Below, in pieces: positions 16,482-20,365 of a stretch of 20,365 nucleotides of DNA. The notes below the pieces were generated by a model. The model worked only from the letters and a program-made list of their open reading frames with translations. It did not search any database and was not told the origin of the DNA. Every line of letters starts with the position of its first letter. Position 1 is the stretch's first letter. Source of the DNA: a virus; IMG/VR virus record IMGVR_UViG_3300008450_000609, positions 1-20,365 of that record, one strand, 5' to 3'. The position numbers and the translations under genes are program-made.

Positions 16482-16514
16482 AAAAAGGGTAGCCGTAAAA
16501 CAGCTACCTTTTTT
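16482..16514. terminator. Bidirectional terminator between convergent operons
   Basis: GGTAGC (16488-16493) pairs with GCTACC (16503-16508), flanked by an A run (16482-16486) and a T run (16509-16514), so the hairpin has a U tract on either strand. It separates the + strand late genes from the - strand small-gene operon. The loop (16494-16502) reads CGTAAAACA. Confidence 0.85.
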
Positions 16515-16551
16515 AGTTATGAAAACGCAAATTAATAAGTTATTTAATTAT

Positions 16552-16737
16552 TTAGGATAAATCTACACCTCTATTCATTTGTTTTAGAAATGAATTTAAT
16601 TTTCTGTATCTACTTTCAGTAATATGAAATCCGATAGATTCTAATGCATCTACCATTCTTCCCCAATGCGATGTTCCTGCTACTTTCTCTTTGGTTTGTG
16701 AGAATACTTCGTTTAGCAATTTCTCTGTAAGTTTCAT
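16552..16737 (-). CDS. Small hypothetical protein (61 aa)
   Basis: A helical protein (LTEKLLNEVFSQTKEK, MVDALESIGFHITESRYRKL) with basic and aromatic residues, last gene of the - strand operon. The start is fixed by the CCTAAAACA leader 9 bp upstream. The helix-turn-helix-like spacing in the second half is suggestive but not diagnostic. No family recognised. Confidence 0.65.
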   Translation of the reverse strand: MKLTEKLLNEVFSQTKEKVAGTSHWGRMVDALESIGFHITESRYRKLNSFLKQMNRGVDLS

Positions 16738-16746
16738 AACGATTTG

Positions 16747-16755
16747 TGTTTTAGG
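16747..16755 (-). promoter_or_regulatory. CCTAAAACA leader of the 61-aa gene
   Basis: On the - strand, CCTAAAACA ends 9 bp before the ATG. The same element precedes several neighbouring genes at the same distance and probably helps set the translation start. Confidence 0.6.
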
Positions 16756-16757
16756 GG

Positions 16758-16970
16758 TTATAGTTTATATAAAATAGAATTTAGTTCAGCAATTGTTCGT
16801 TTTTTAGAAGGTATTGTATCTTCTATCAATTGAGTTTTTTTTGCTTTATTTCTCCTAAATTCATTTTCAACATAAGATTCATCGTATCGTAATGAGTTCT
16901 CATACGATGATAACGTATTCAATAAAATACCTTTTACAAATTCTAATTCAGTTTGTGTTAATGTGTTCAT
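16758..16970 (-). CDS. Small hypothetical protein (70 aa), coiled coil
   Basis: A charged helical protein: TQTELEFVKGILLNTLSSY, then ENEFRRNKAKKTQL and KKRTIAELNSILYKL. No membrane segment or catalytic motif. Start supported by the CCTAAAACA leader 9 bp upstream. Function unknown; one of a set of small early-type genes. Confidence 0.65.
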   Translation of the reverse strand: MNTLTQTELEFVKGILLNTLSSYENSLRYDESYVENEFRRNKAKKTQLIEDTIPSKKRTIAELNSILYKL

Positions 16971-16979
16971 AACTTTTTT

Positions 16980-16988
16980 TGTTTTAGG
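16980..16988 (-). promoter_or_regulatory. CCTAAAACA leader of the 70-aa gene
   Basis: On the - strand CCTAAAACA, inside the longer shared TTAAACCCTAAAACA, ends 9 bp before the start codon. The 15-base version is repeated before the 81-aa gene that starts at 18093. Confidence 0.6.
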
Positions 16989-16994
16989 GTTTAA

Positions 16995-17138
16995 TTAATT
17001 ATTTTCGTAGTATTGGAATATCTCCTCTTCCAACTCTTCTATATCCAATCTCATATTTTCATCATACTCTGTTGATTGTGAATACTCTTCTTTCAAATCA
17101 ATCAATCTCATTTCTAATTGTTCGATGTAACTTTCCAT
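16995..17138 (-). CDS. Small acidic coiled-coil protein (47 aa)
   Basis: ATG at 17136-17138 and TAA at 16995-16997. The product is very acidic and helical (YIEQLEMRLIDLKEEY, then LDIEELEEEIFQYYENN). It fits between its neighbours with ~20-bp gaps and has an A-rich leader (ACTTAAACAAATAAAAAA), a weaker version of the motif used by the other genes. Acidic small early phage proteins sometimes mimic DNA, but nothing here shows this. Confidence 0.6.
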   Translation of the reverse strand: MESYIEQLEMRLIDLKEEYSQSTEYDENMRLDIEELEEEIFQYYENN

Positions 17139-17158
17139 TTTTTTATTTGTTTAAGTGT

Positions 17159-17365
17159 TTATTGATTTTGGAACTCTAATGAATTTAATTTTTCTAAATC
17201 TTCTTTATGCCAACGGATAACTAGTTTGGTTGCTTCCATTTCTTTTTTGATTTCTTCTATACGTTTTGCCATTTCTGTTAACCATTCTTCGTAAGAAGAA
17301 ATTTGTTCAGTAATCTCTTTAATTCTTTTTTCTTTTTGTTTTTCAAAGGTTTCTAATGTGTACAT
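17159..17365 (-). CDS. Small coiled-coil protein (68 aa)
   Basis: A Lys/Glu-rich, continuous helix (FEKQKEKRIKEITEQISSY, MAKRIEEIKKEMEATKLVI) very likely to form a coiled coil. The leader (CCCTTAAAACTTAAACA) carries a modified form of the shared element further upstream. No known family. Confidence 0.65.
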   Translation of the reverse strand: MYTLETFEKQKEKRIKEITEQISSYEEWLTEMAKRIEEIKKEMEATKLVIRWHKEDLEKLNSLEFQNQ

Positions 17366-17391
17366 AATTGTTTTTGTTTAAGTTTTAAGGG

Positions 17392-17565
17392 TTATTTATT
17401 TAATTCTTGAAGTGATTTTTCTAAATCGGAAATCCTCGATTGGATGTTCTTCGCGGTTTCAGCAATGTGTCCCCAATAGGATAACATCTCTTTTTGTGAT
17501 GCAATCTCATCTAGGATGATTTGTCTCTTTCTTGATAGGAAATCTGAAGTGGTTATGGTATTCAT
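17392..17565 (-). CDS. Small coiled-coil protein (57 aa)
   Basis: The start is placed at 17565 (MNTITTSDFL) rather than an in-frame ATG at 17637, because the latter lies upstream of the promoter at 17603-17633 and the 24 extra residues do not look like the rest. The protein is helical (FLSRKRQIILDEIASQKEM, then QSRISDLEKSLQELNK). The leader here has CCTAA and AATT but not the full shared element. Confidence 0.6.
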   Translation of the reverse strand: MNTITTSDFLSRKRQIILDEIASQKEMLSYWGHIAETAKNIQSRISDLEKSLQELNK

Positions 17566-17602
17566 AATTAGGGGGGTTAGGGGTTGAACTCTCATTACCT
17601 TA

Positions 17603-17633
17603 CAAACATACGAAATTCTGGCTTCATATCCAA
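17603..17633 (-). promoter_or_regulatory. Internal promoter of the small-gene operon
   Basis: On the - strand: TTG (17631-17633), 20-bp spacer, TATGTTTG (17603-17610), a full match to the flavobacterial -7 consensus TAnnTTTG. Preceded by TTCG, as in the promoter at 18600. It would transcribe the five downstream genes. Confidence 0.7.
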
Positions 17634-17645
17634 GCACTTTCGTAA

Positions 17646-17843
17646 TTATTTTTCGGTTTCTTTTCGTAATTTCTTATCAATTCTATTGATAAGTTCAAAT
17701 GAACCATCAATACAATATGATTCAAAACCCATAGTAATACCAATCAGTTCTGATAAGGTATACTTCCTATCCTGTCCATTAACCCACTCTACTGCGGATT
17801 TAAGAGATGATTGCCTGATAATTTGTCTTTGAGTATCGTTCAT
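17646..17843 (-). CDS. Small hypothetical protein (65 aa)
   Basis: Start chosen at 17843 (MNDTQRQIIRQSS), directly after CCTAAAACA; an in-frame ATG seven codons earlier lacks this leader. The protein is helical with a mixed middle (AVEWVNGQDRKYTLSELIGI) and a basic C-terminus (NRIDKKLRKETEK). No family recognised. The AACAATGA around its start is complementary to the terminator loop of the RNA at 19935-20044. Confidence 0.6.
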   Translation of the reverse strand: MNDTQRQIIRQSSLKSAVEWVNGQDRKYTLSELIGITMGFESYCIDGSFELINRIDKKLRKETEK

Positions 17844-17852
17844 TGTTTTAGG
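17844..17852 (-). promoter_or_regulatory. CCTAAAACA leader fused to the start of the 65-aa gene
   Basis: On the - strand the motif runs directly into the start codon (CCTAAAACA-ATG), unlike the other copies, which lie 8-9 bp upstream. It also contains the stop codon of the upstream gene. Confidence 0.55.
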
Positions 17853-18093
17853 AGTTAGTAACATAGTGAGAAGGACAAATCTCTAATTTTTGGTTATCTA
17901 ACCACTTCAGTTTGTAATTGATACATTTAATTTGTAATTTATAATTAGCTATATCTTCTTTACTGCCTGATTGTTTTGTGATTTGTAGGTTGTGGCGTGC
18001 ACGTTCTAACTCATCACACAACATATACTCTATTGCGTATAAATACGATGCGAGACTTCGTTGTAATCGTAACTCTTCTACTTGCTTTTTCAT
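17848..18093 (-). CDS. Small helical protein (81 aa)
   Basis: A helical protein (KKQVEELRLQRSLASYLYAI, LCDELERARHNLQITKQ, YKLQIKCINYKLKWLDNQK) with a Cys-containing polar tail. Start supported by the shared TTAAACCCTAAAACA element 8 bp upstream. Its stop overlaps the leader of the next gene. No function known. Confidence 0.65.
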   Translation of the reverse strand: MKKQVEELRLQRSLASYLYAIEYMLCDELERARHNLQITKQSGSKEDIANYKLQIKCINYKLKWLDNQKLEICPSHYVTNS

Positions 18094-18101
18094 AACTGTT
18101 T

Positions 18102-18110
18102 TGTTTTAGG
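18102..18110 (-). promoter_or_regulatory. CCTAAAACA leader of the 81-aa gene
   Basis: On the - strand the motif ends 8 bp before the ATG and lies within TTAAACCCTAAAACA, as upstream of the 70-aa gene. Confidence 0.6.
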
Positions 18111-18120
18111 GTTTAAGGTA

Positions 18121-18136
18121 GGGAGGTTTCCCTCCC
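18121..18136 (-). promoter_or_regulatory. GC-rich hairpin with GAAA tetraloop on the - strand
   Basis: GGGAGG-GAAA-CCTCCC read on the - strand: a 6-bp GC stem closed by a GNRA loop, between the 130-aa gene and the next gene. There is no T run downstream on the - strand, so it is more likely an mRNA processing or stability element; read on the + strand it is followed by TTTTATT and could stop antisense transcription. Confidence 0.5.
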
Positions 18137-18142
18137 CTTTTA

Positions 18143-18535
18143 TTAAATATATTGTTTTGATGATTCGTAAATTGGTAACCAATAATCATTGTAAGTTTTT
18201 TCGATACCATTCCTTAACCATCTTAAAAACTCTTTATTAGTTTCCTCATCTGTAAAACCTTCTTTGATGCACTCACTAATTGGAAACTCTCCAACTAATA
18301 TATTATACACCCATGATGAAGAGAAACTAACTTTGTAATTACCTTTATTTGTTTCCACAATTTGAAAACCGAAATCCCATTCACTGTGGTAATACATAGT
18401 TCCCATACAAAAACCTTCTACTAATTCATTACCATTGTTATAAGAGGTTTCCCAACCTTTACCCCATTTACCCATTGATTTGAAATCTTCTGTTGAAAGA
18501 ACGATTACTGATTTGTTGTTTTGTACCTTTTTCAT
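18143..18535 (-). CDS. Hypothetical protein (130 aa), first gene of the small-gene operon
   Basis: A mixed alpha/beta, aromatic-rich protein (FKSMGKWGKGWETSYNNG, MYYHSEWDFGFQIVET, FSSSWVYNILVGEF, NKEFLRWLRNGIEKTYNDYW) without signal peptide or membrane segment. It is the largest member and the first to be transcribed from the promoter near 18600, as expected for an early gene, but I recognise no family. The start ATG has the CTAAAACA leader 8 bp upstream, and AACAATGA around the start is complementary to the second RNA loop. Confidence 0.7.
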   Translation of the reverse strand: MKKVQNNKSVIVLSTEDFKSMGKWGKGWETSYNNGNELVEGFCMGTMYYHSEWDFGFQIVETNKGNYKVSFSSSWVYNILVGEFPISECIKEGFTDEETNKEFLRWLRNGIEKTYNDYWLPIYESSKQYI

Positions 18536-18543
18536 TGTTTTTT

Positions 18544-18551
18544 TGTTTTAG
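18544..18551 (-). promoter_or_regulatory. CTAAAACA leader of the 130-aa gene
   Basis: On the - strand CTAAAACA (preceded by ACT rather than CC) ends 8 bp before the ATG. Confidence 0.55.
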
Positions 18552-18599
18552 AGTTATCGTTGGAGGGGTTTGAACCATTCATTCCCTCACCCAACAATA

Positions 18600-18630
18600 C
18601 AAACATACGAAGAATTCGGCACAATTCCTA
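18600..18630 (-). promoter_or_regulatory. Main promoter of the small-gene operon
   Basis: On the - strand TATGTTTG (18600-18607) matches TAnnTTTG exactly and is preceded by TTCG, sharing TTCGTATGTTTGTA with the promoter at 17603. The -33 position has TAG (18628-18630) rather than TTG. A 64-bp leader follows before the 130-aa gene. Confidence 0.65.
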
Positions 18631-18713
18631 ATGTTTTCTAAAATATATTTTAGTTTTATCTAATTTGTAATCATTCTAAATAACTGCTTTTCTTTTCGTT
18701 TTTTTTTATTTGG

Positions 18714-18721
18714 TATATTTA
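18714..18721 (+). promoter_or_regulatory. Weaker + strand promoter-like box
   Basis: GTATATTTA after a T-rich stretch fits the -7 box, but no TTG is present at the expected distance. With the site at 18766-18796 it may form a tandem promoter pair for the replication module. The rest of the 18536-18788 gap holds no gene of convincing length. Confidence 0.3.
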
Positions 18722-18765
18722 ATAGTGTAGAGAATGTGCTATGAGAAAAATAATTACTGAAGGAC

Positions 18766-18796
18766 TTGGTAATTTGAAAAACTTATAGTATATTCG
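18766..18796 (+). promoter_or_regulatory. Promoter of the leader RNA and replication gene
   Basis: TTG (18766-18768), 20-bp spacer, TATATTCG (18789-18796), differing from TAnnTTTG at one base, with G directly upstream as in other sites here. A transcript would begin at about 18803, just before the structured RNA. Confidence 0.6.
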
Positions 18797-18802
18797 ATAC
18801 AT

Positions 18803-18914
18803 CAATTAGAAAAAACATATAGACTCGTACTCTATATTTAAGATAACGGAAGAGATTCCAACTTAAAACCCAAAGAGACAGAATGTACGAGATTCAGTTT
18901 CAATGGGTTTTTTT
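18803..18914 (+). ncRNA. Structured leader RNA with predicted loop-loop kissing interaction
   Basis: Three hairpins follow each other without linkers. H1: 18817-18823 pairs with 18831-18837, seven perfect pairs, loop CTCGTAC (18824-18830). H2: 18838-18842 with 18862-18866, an internal loop, then GGAA (18848-18851) with TTCC (18856-18859) around a GAGA (GNRA) tetraloop. H3: outer stem 18867-18872 with 18904-18909 (extendable by two pairs if H2 opens), a symmetric AA/AA internal loop, inner stem 18875-18884 with 18892-18901 (one G-U, one A-A mismatch), loop GTACGAG (18885-18891), then a T run to 18914. The H1 and H3 loops are perfect reverse complements over all seven bases. The RNA ends 8 nt before the replication gene start, so it could act in cis as an attenuator or be released as a ~110-nt RNA. 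No known family recognised. Confidence 0.65.
18865..18914 (+). terminator. Terminator/attenuator hairpin before the replication gene
   Basis: This is H3 of the leader RNA: up to eight outer pairs AAAACCCA (18865-18872) with TGGGTTTT (18904-18911), an inner 10-position stem, and seven T from 18908 to 18914. It ends 8 nt before the ATG at 18922, so expression of the downstream gene would need read-through or a separate mechanism. Confidence 0.7.
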
Positions 18915-18921
18915 ATTTAAT

Positions 18922-19713
18922 ATGAAAAAACAATATAAGTTTTTAGAAAAAGAAAATTGGTTCAAACATGATTTCCGTAGTAGGGAAGATAAGAAACTAA
19001 TTAGATTAAAGATGAAATGGAAATCATCAGCACCTATTGGTGTATTCTGGCAATTATGTGAAATGATTTACGAAAGTGCTGGATTATTAGAATATGATAT
19101 AGATGTAATATCATACAATTGTGGTGATGATGTTGAAATAGTTAAAGATGTAATTGATATGTGTTTTTTAATTACTGATGATAACTTTCTTACACACGAA
19201 ACTATTGTAGAACAATTGGATTTTAGGCAAGAATCTTATGAACAAACAAGTAAAAGAAATACTGAAAATGTTAAAAAGAGATGGGAGAAAGATAAACAAT
19301 CTAATACGAATGGTATACCACCCGTATACGAACCGAATACGAAATTATACCAACCTATACCAGAGAAGAGAGTAAAGAGTAGAGAGTTTAGAGTAGAGAG
19401 TAAAGAGTTTACAGATAAGAATAAACTACTTGCTGTATATAGTTCTGAACCTTTACCTGAAATTGAAAATACTGATATTGATTGTATGGGTATTCAATCA
19501 GATTATGAAATAACTAGACCTATGTTAGAAAGAGTTATTGATAAGTTTATTGCAGTAAATAATAGATTTAAGTTTCAATCAGTAATGAGAGAAGTAGATG
19601 AAGACTATGGTGGATTTGATAATTTAATAGAAATGTATTTACCTAATGATACATCAGCACAAAATAATTTTAAGAGTAAATTACAACAATATAAAAACGG
19701 AATATATGCTTAA
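18922..19713 (+). CDS. Replication initiator/organizer, Lin1244/Lin1753-like (DUF4373-type) N-terminus
   Basis: Start taken at 18922, after the terminator hairpin, giving 263 residues; an in-frame ATG at 18883 lies inside that hairpin. Residues ~4-105 match the Lin1244/Lin1753-like domain: ENWFKHDFRSREDKKLIRLK, then GVFWQLCEMIYESAG, and the closing TSKRNTENVKKRW, like the SxKRxxxxxxRW ending of this family. Such proteins are related to DnaD-like replication factors and serve as phage replication organizers, binding the origin and recruiting host helicase loading. The middle (~128-163) is a low-complexity linker encoded by the DNA repeats described separately; the C-terminal ~70 residues (ITRPMLERVIDKFIAVNN) are helical. 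It overlaps the next gene by 8 bp. Confidence 0.7.
   Translation: MKKQYKFLEKENWFKHDFRSREDKKLIRLKMKWKSSAPIGVFWQLCEMIYESAGLLEYDIDVISYNCGDDVEIVKDVIDMCFLITDDNFLTHETIVEQLDFRQESYEQTSKRNTENVKKRWEKDKQSNTNGIPPVYEPNTKLYQPIPEKRVKSREFRVESKEFTDKNKLLAVYSSEPLPEIENTDIDCMGIQSDYEITRPMLERVIDKFIAVNNRFKFQSVMREVDEDYGGFDNLIEMYLPNDTSAQNNFKSKLQQYKNGIYA
19304..19363 (+). repeat. Six helically phased ATAC(G/C)A iterons (candidate origin, part 1)
   Basis: ATACGAA, ATACCAC, ATACGAA, ATACGAA, ATACCAA and ATACCAG start at 19304, 19315, 19326, 19337, 19347 and 19357. Spacing is 11, 11, 11, 10, 10 bp, about one turn of DNA, so all copies face the same side of the helix. The period is not a multiple of three and the encoded peptide does not repeat, so the signal is in the DNA. 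Position inside an initiator gene resembles the phage lambda origin inside gene O. Confidence 0.75.
19369..19410 (+). repeat. Six tandem AGAGTNN heptamers (candidate origin, part 2)
   Basis: AGAGTAA, AGAGTAG, AGAGTTT, AGAGTAG, AGAGTAA, AGAGTTT start every 7 bp from 19369; a degenerate unit AGAGAAG precedes them at 19362. One strand is purine-rich. The 7-bp period is out of phase with codons, so the encoded KRVKSREFRVESKEF is a by-product. The array follows the iterons directly and could be a second protein-binding or unwinding element. Confidence 0.8.
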
Positions 19714-19897
19714 CAGACTAGAAAGAGAAGATTTCCTTGCGGAAGTAATGACAGAAATTACTGAAAGTAATGTAAAAACAAAAAAGGTAGTAGATGAAAT
19801 AATTGTAGACCCTAACTTTAAGTTATCAGAAGATGCAAAGTTTGGACATGAATTATCCAAAAATAAAGCTGAATGGTATCGTTATTTTAATTCATAA
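19706..19897 (+). CDS. Small acidic protein coupled to the replication gene
   Basis: ATG at 19706 overlaps the end of the replication gene by 8 bp, the arrangement of translational coupling; an earlier in-frame ATG at 19646 is deep in the other gene. The 63 residues are acidic and helical (LNRLEREDFLAEVMTEITES, then KLSEDAKFGHELSKNKAEW). Replication partner (for example a helicase-loader-like accessory) is possible from context only. Confidence 0.65.
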   Translation: MLNRLEREDFLAEVMTEITESNVKTKKVVDEIIVDPNFKLSEDAKFGHELSKNKAEWYRYFNS

Positions 19898-19934
19898 ACC
19901 AATTACAAAATCAATCTATGTTGTTATATAATAC

Positions 19935-20044
19935 AGATGAGCTTAATCAATACTGAATTGTTTATGCTATTTTATATTCAGTGCTCATCTACTTTTAGAT
20001 ATATGCTAAAGAGCCAGGTTCGTCATTGTTCCCTGGCTCTTTTT
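19935..20044 (+). ncRNA. Candidate small RNA with antisense-like terminator loop
   Basis: Hairpin A: AGATGAGC (19935-19942) pairs with GCTCATCT (19983-19990), then, after a 9-nt bulge, ACTGAAT (19952-19958) pairs with ATTCAGT (19976-19982) around a 17-nt loop. A linker leads to hairpin B, a perfect 11-bp terminator (20008-20018 with 20032-20042) with a 13-nt loop holding GTCATTGTT (20022-20030). That loop sequence is complementary to AACAATGAC at the start of the next gene (20137-20145). No gene fits in 19898-20140. The RNA could be cut from the 3' end of the replication transcript; a weak TATAAT at 19927 is the only local promoter candidate. Confidence 0.5.
20008..20044 (+). terminator. Strong intrinsic terminator
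   Basis: AAAGAGCCAGG (20008-20018) pairs perfectly with CCTGGCTCTTT (20032-20042), followed by more T and TTTATTT. It ends the replication transcript and forms the 3' part of the candidate small RNA. Confidence 0.9.
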
Positions 20045-20056
20045 ATTTACAGATAC

Positions 20057-20087
20057 TTGTAAATCTAAAAATTATTTAGTATATTTA
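20057..20087 (+). promoter_or_regulatory. Promoter of the zinc-ribbon gene
   Basis: TTG (20057-20059), 20-bp spacer, TATATTTA (20080-20087), preceded by G. The spacing is identical to the sites at 8970 and 18766. A leader of roughly 45 nt would precede the ATG at 20141. Confidence 0.55.
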
Positions 20088-20140
20088 AGGAATTATTTAT
20101 CTTTTTTCTGGGAAAGTGATATTTATAGTAAAAGCAAACA

Positions 20141-20365
20141 ATGACACAAACTAAACACTGCTACGCATGTAGCATTACCAAACCTACCACAGACTTCTCT
20201 AAATGTAAAAAGAGCAAGGATTCCCTTCAACCAAAATGTAAGGAATGTAACAAAGTGGATAATCACAAATTCAGAACCACACTAAATCCTAAACACCATA
20301 CTCAATGGCAAAAAGATAATGCTAAAAGAGTATGTGAAATTGTCAGAAAGCATAGAGCTGCTGAT
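20141..20365 (+). CDS. Zinc-ribbon protein, HNH or endonuclease VII-like N-terminus (partial)
   Basis: The ATG at 20141 opens 75 codons that run off the window. Residues 7-36 are CYAC, then CPKCKEC-like (CxxC-x22-CxxC, Cys7, Cys10, Cys33, Cys36) in the arrangement seen at the N-terminus of phage HNH and endonuclease VII-type nucleases. The nuclease core would lie downstream, so the enzyme call is unproven. Codons are more C-rich (TAC, ACC, TTC) than in the neighbouring genes, a possible sign of separate origin. Start region AACAATGAC is the complement of the upstream RNA loop. Confidence 0.6.
   Translation, partial: MTQTKHCYACSITKPTTDFSKCKKSKDSLQPKCKECNKVDNHKFRTTLNPKHHTQWQKDNAKRVCEIVRKHRAAD

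Noticed and set aside
17566-17637. Longer N-terminus for the 57-aa gene starting at 17637
   Set aside because: Would begin upstream of the best promoter in the operon and adds residues unlike the rest of the protein.
17584-17832. + strand open frame across the small-gene operon
   Set aside because: Antisense to two better-supported genes and to a promoter; no leader element of the kind used here.
18741-18788. 15-codon open frame (MRKIITEGLGNLKNL) upstream of the leader RNA
   Set aside because: Too short to support, and it overlaps the -33 region of the promoter at 18766; could be a leader peptide only if the box at 18714 is used.
18883-18921. Upstream ATG adding 13 residues to the replication gene
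   Set aside because: It lies in the loop side of the terminator hairpin and the extension (Trp/Phe-rich) is unlike family N-termini; the ATG at 18922 follows an A/T-rich leader.
19368-19412. The heptamer array as a protein repeat or a CRISPR-like array
   Set aside because: The 7-bp period is out of phase with codons and there are no spacers; it fits DNA-binding repeats instead.
1-20365. tRNA, rRNA, IS element or CRISPR array
   Set aside because: No cloverleaf with a conserved GTTCNANNC arm, no transposase-like gene and no spaced repeats were seen on reading both strands; only the free-standing endonuclease looks mobile.

Overview
The window looks like a 20.4-kb piece of a tailed phage (or prophage) of a Bacteroidota host, probably a flavobacterium-like one. 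DNA is AT-rich, start codons are preceded by A-rich leaders rather than clear Shine-Dalgarno sites, the best promoters fit the flavobacterial TTG-N20-TAnnTTTG pattern, and the virion proteins (portal, capsid, tape measure, XkdF-like protease, Ser/Thr-rich fibre) belong to families common in marine and freshwater Bacteroidota phages. All family calls were made by reading the translations; no search was run.

Layout. Positions 1-16481 (+ strand) form the late virion module: end of a scaffold-like gene, major capsid protein, candidate tail tube protein, a strong UUCG terminator, portal, head-tail connector genes, a repeat-rich fibre, a gp10-like joining protein, distal tail proteins, a free-standing GIY-YIG endonuclease gene lodged between tail genes, tape measure, an XkdF-like capsid protease placed unusually far downstream, and several small proteins. 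A bidirectional terminator at about 16482-16514 closes this block. Positions 16552-18535 (- strand) are a run of eight very small, mostly helical genes, most carrying the same CCTAAAACA leader a fixed distance before the start codon, driven by promoters near 18600 and 17603. From about 18714 the + strand resumes with a replication module: a structured leader RNA, a Lin1244/Lin1753-like (DUF4373-type) replication initiator, a small overlapping gene, a second structured RNA with a strong terminator, and the start of a zinc-ribbon gene.

The most interesting part is 18789-20145. (1) A ~110-nt RNA with three abutting hairpins precedes the initiator; the 7-nt loops of the first and third are perfectly complementary (a predicted kissing complex) and the third is an intrinsic terminator ending 8 nt before the start codon. 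(2) Inside the initiator gene, in the linker-coding part, there are six ATAC(G/C)A repeats spaced 11-11-11-10-10 bp followed at once by six AGAGTNN heptamers in exact 7-bp tandem; neither period is a multiple of three, so the repeats are DNA-level signals and a good candidate replication origin. (3) A second RNA after the initiator has a terminator loop whose GTCATTGTT is complementary over 9 nt to the start-codon region of the next gene, and over 8 nt to the starts of two genes in the opposite-strand operon. Together these suggest an RNA-regulated replication and early-gene switch. The genomic patterns are directly visible; the functions are inferred.
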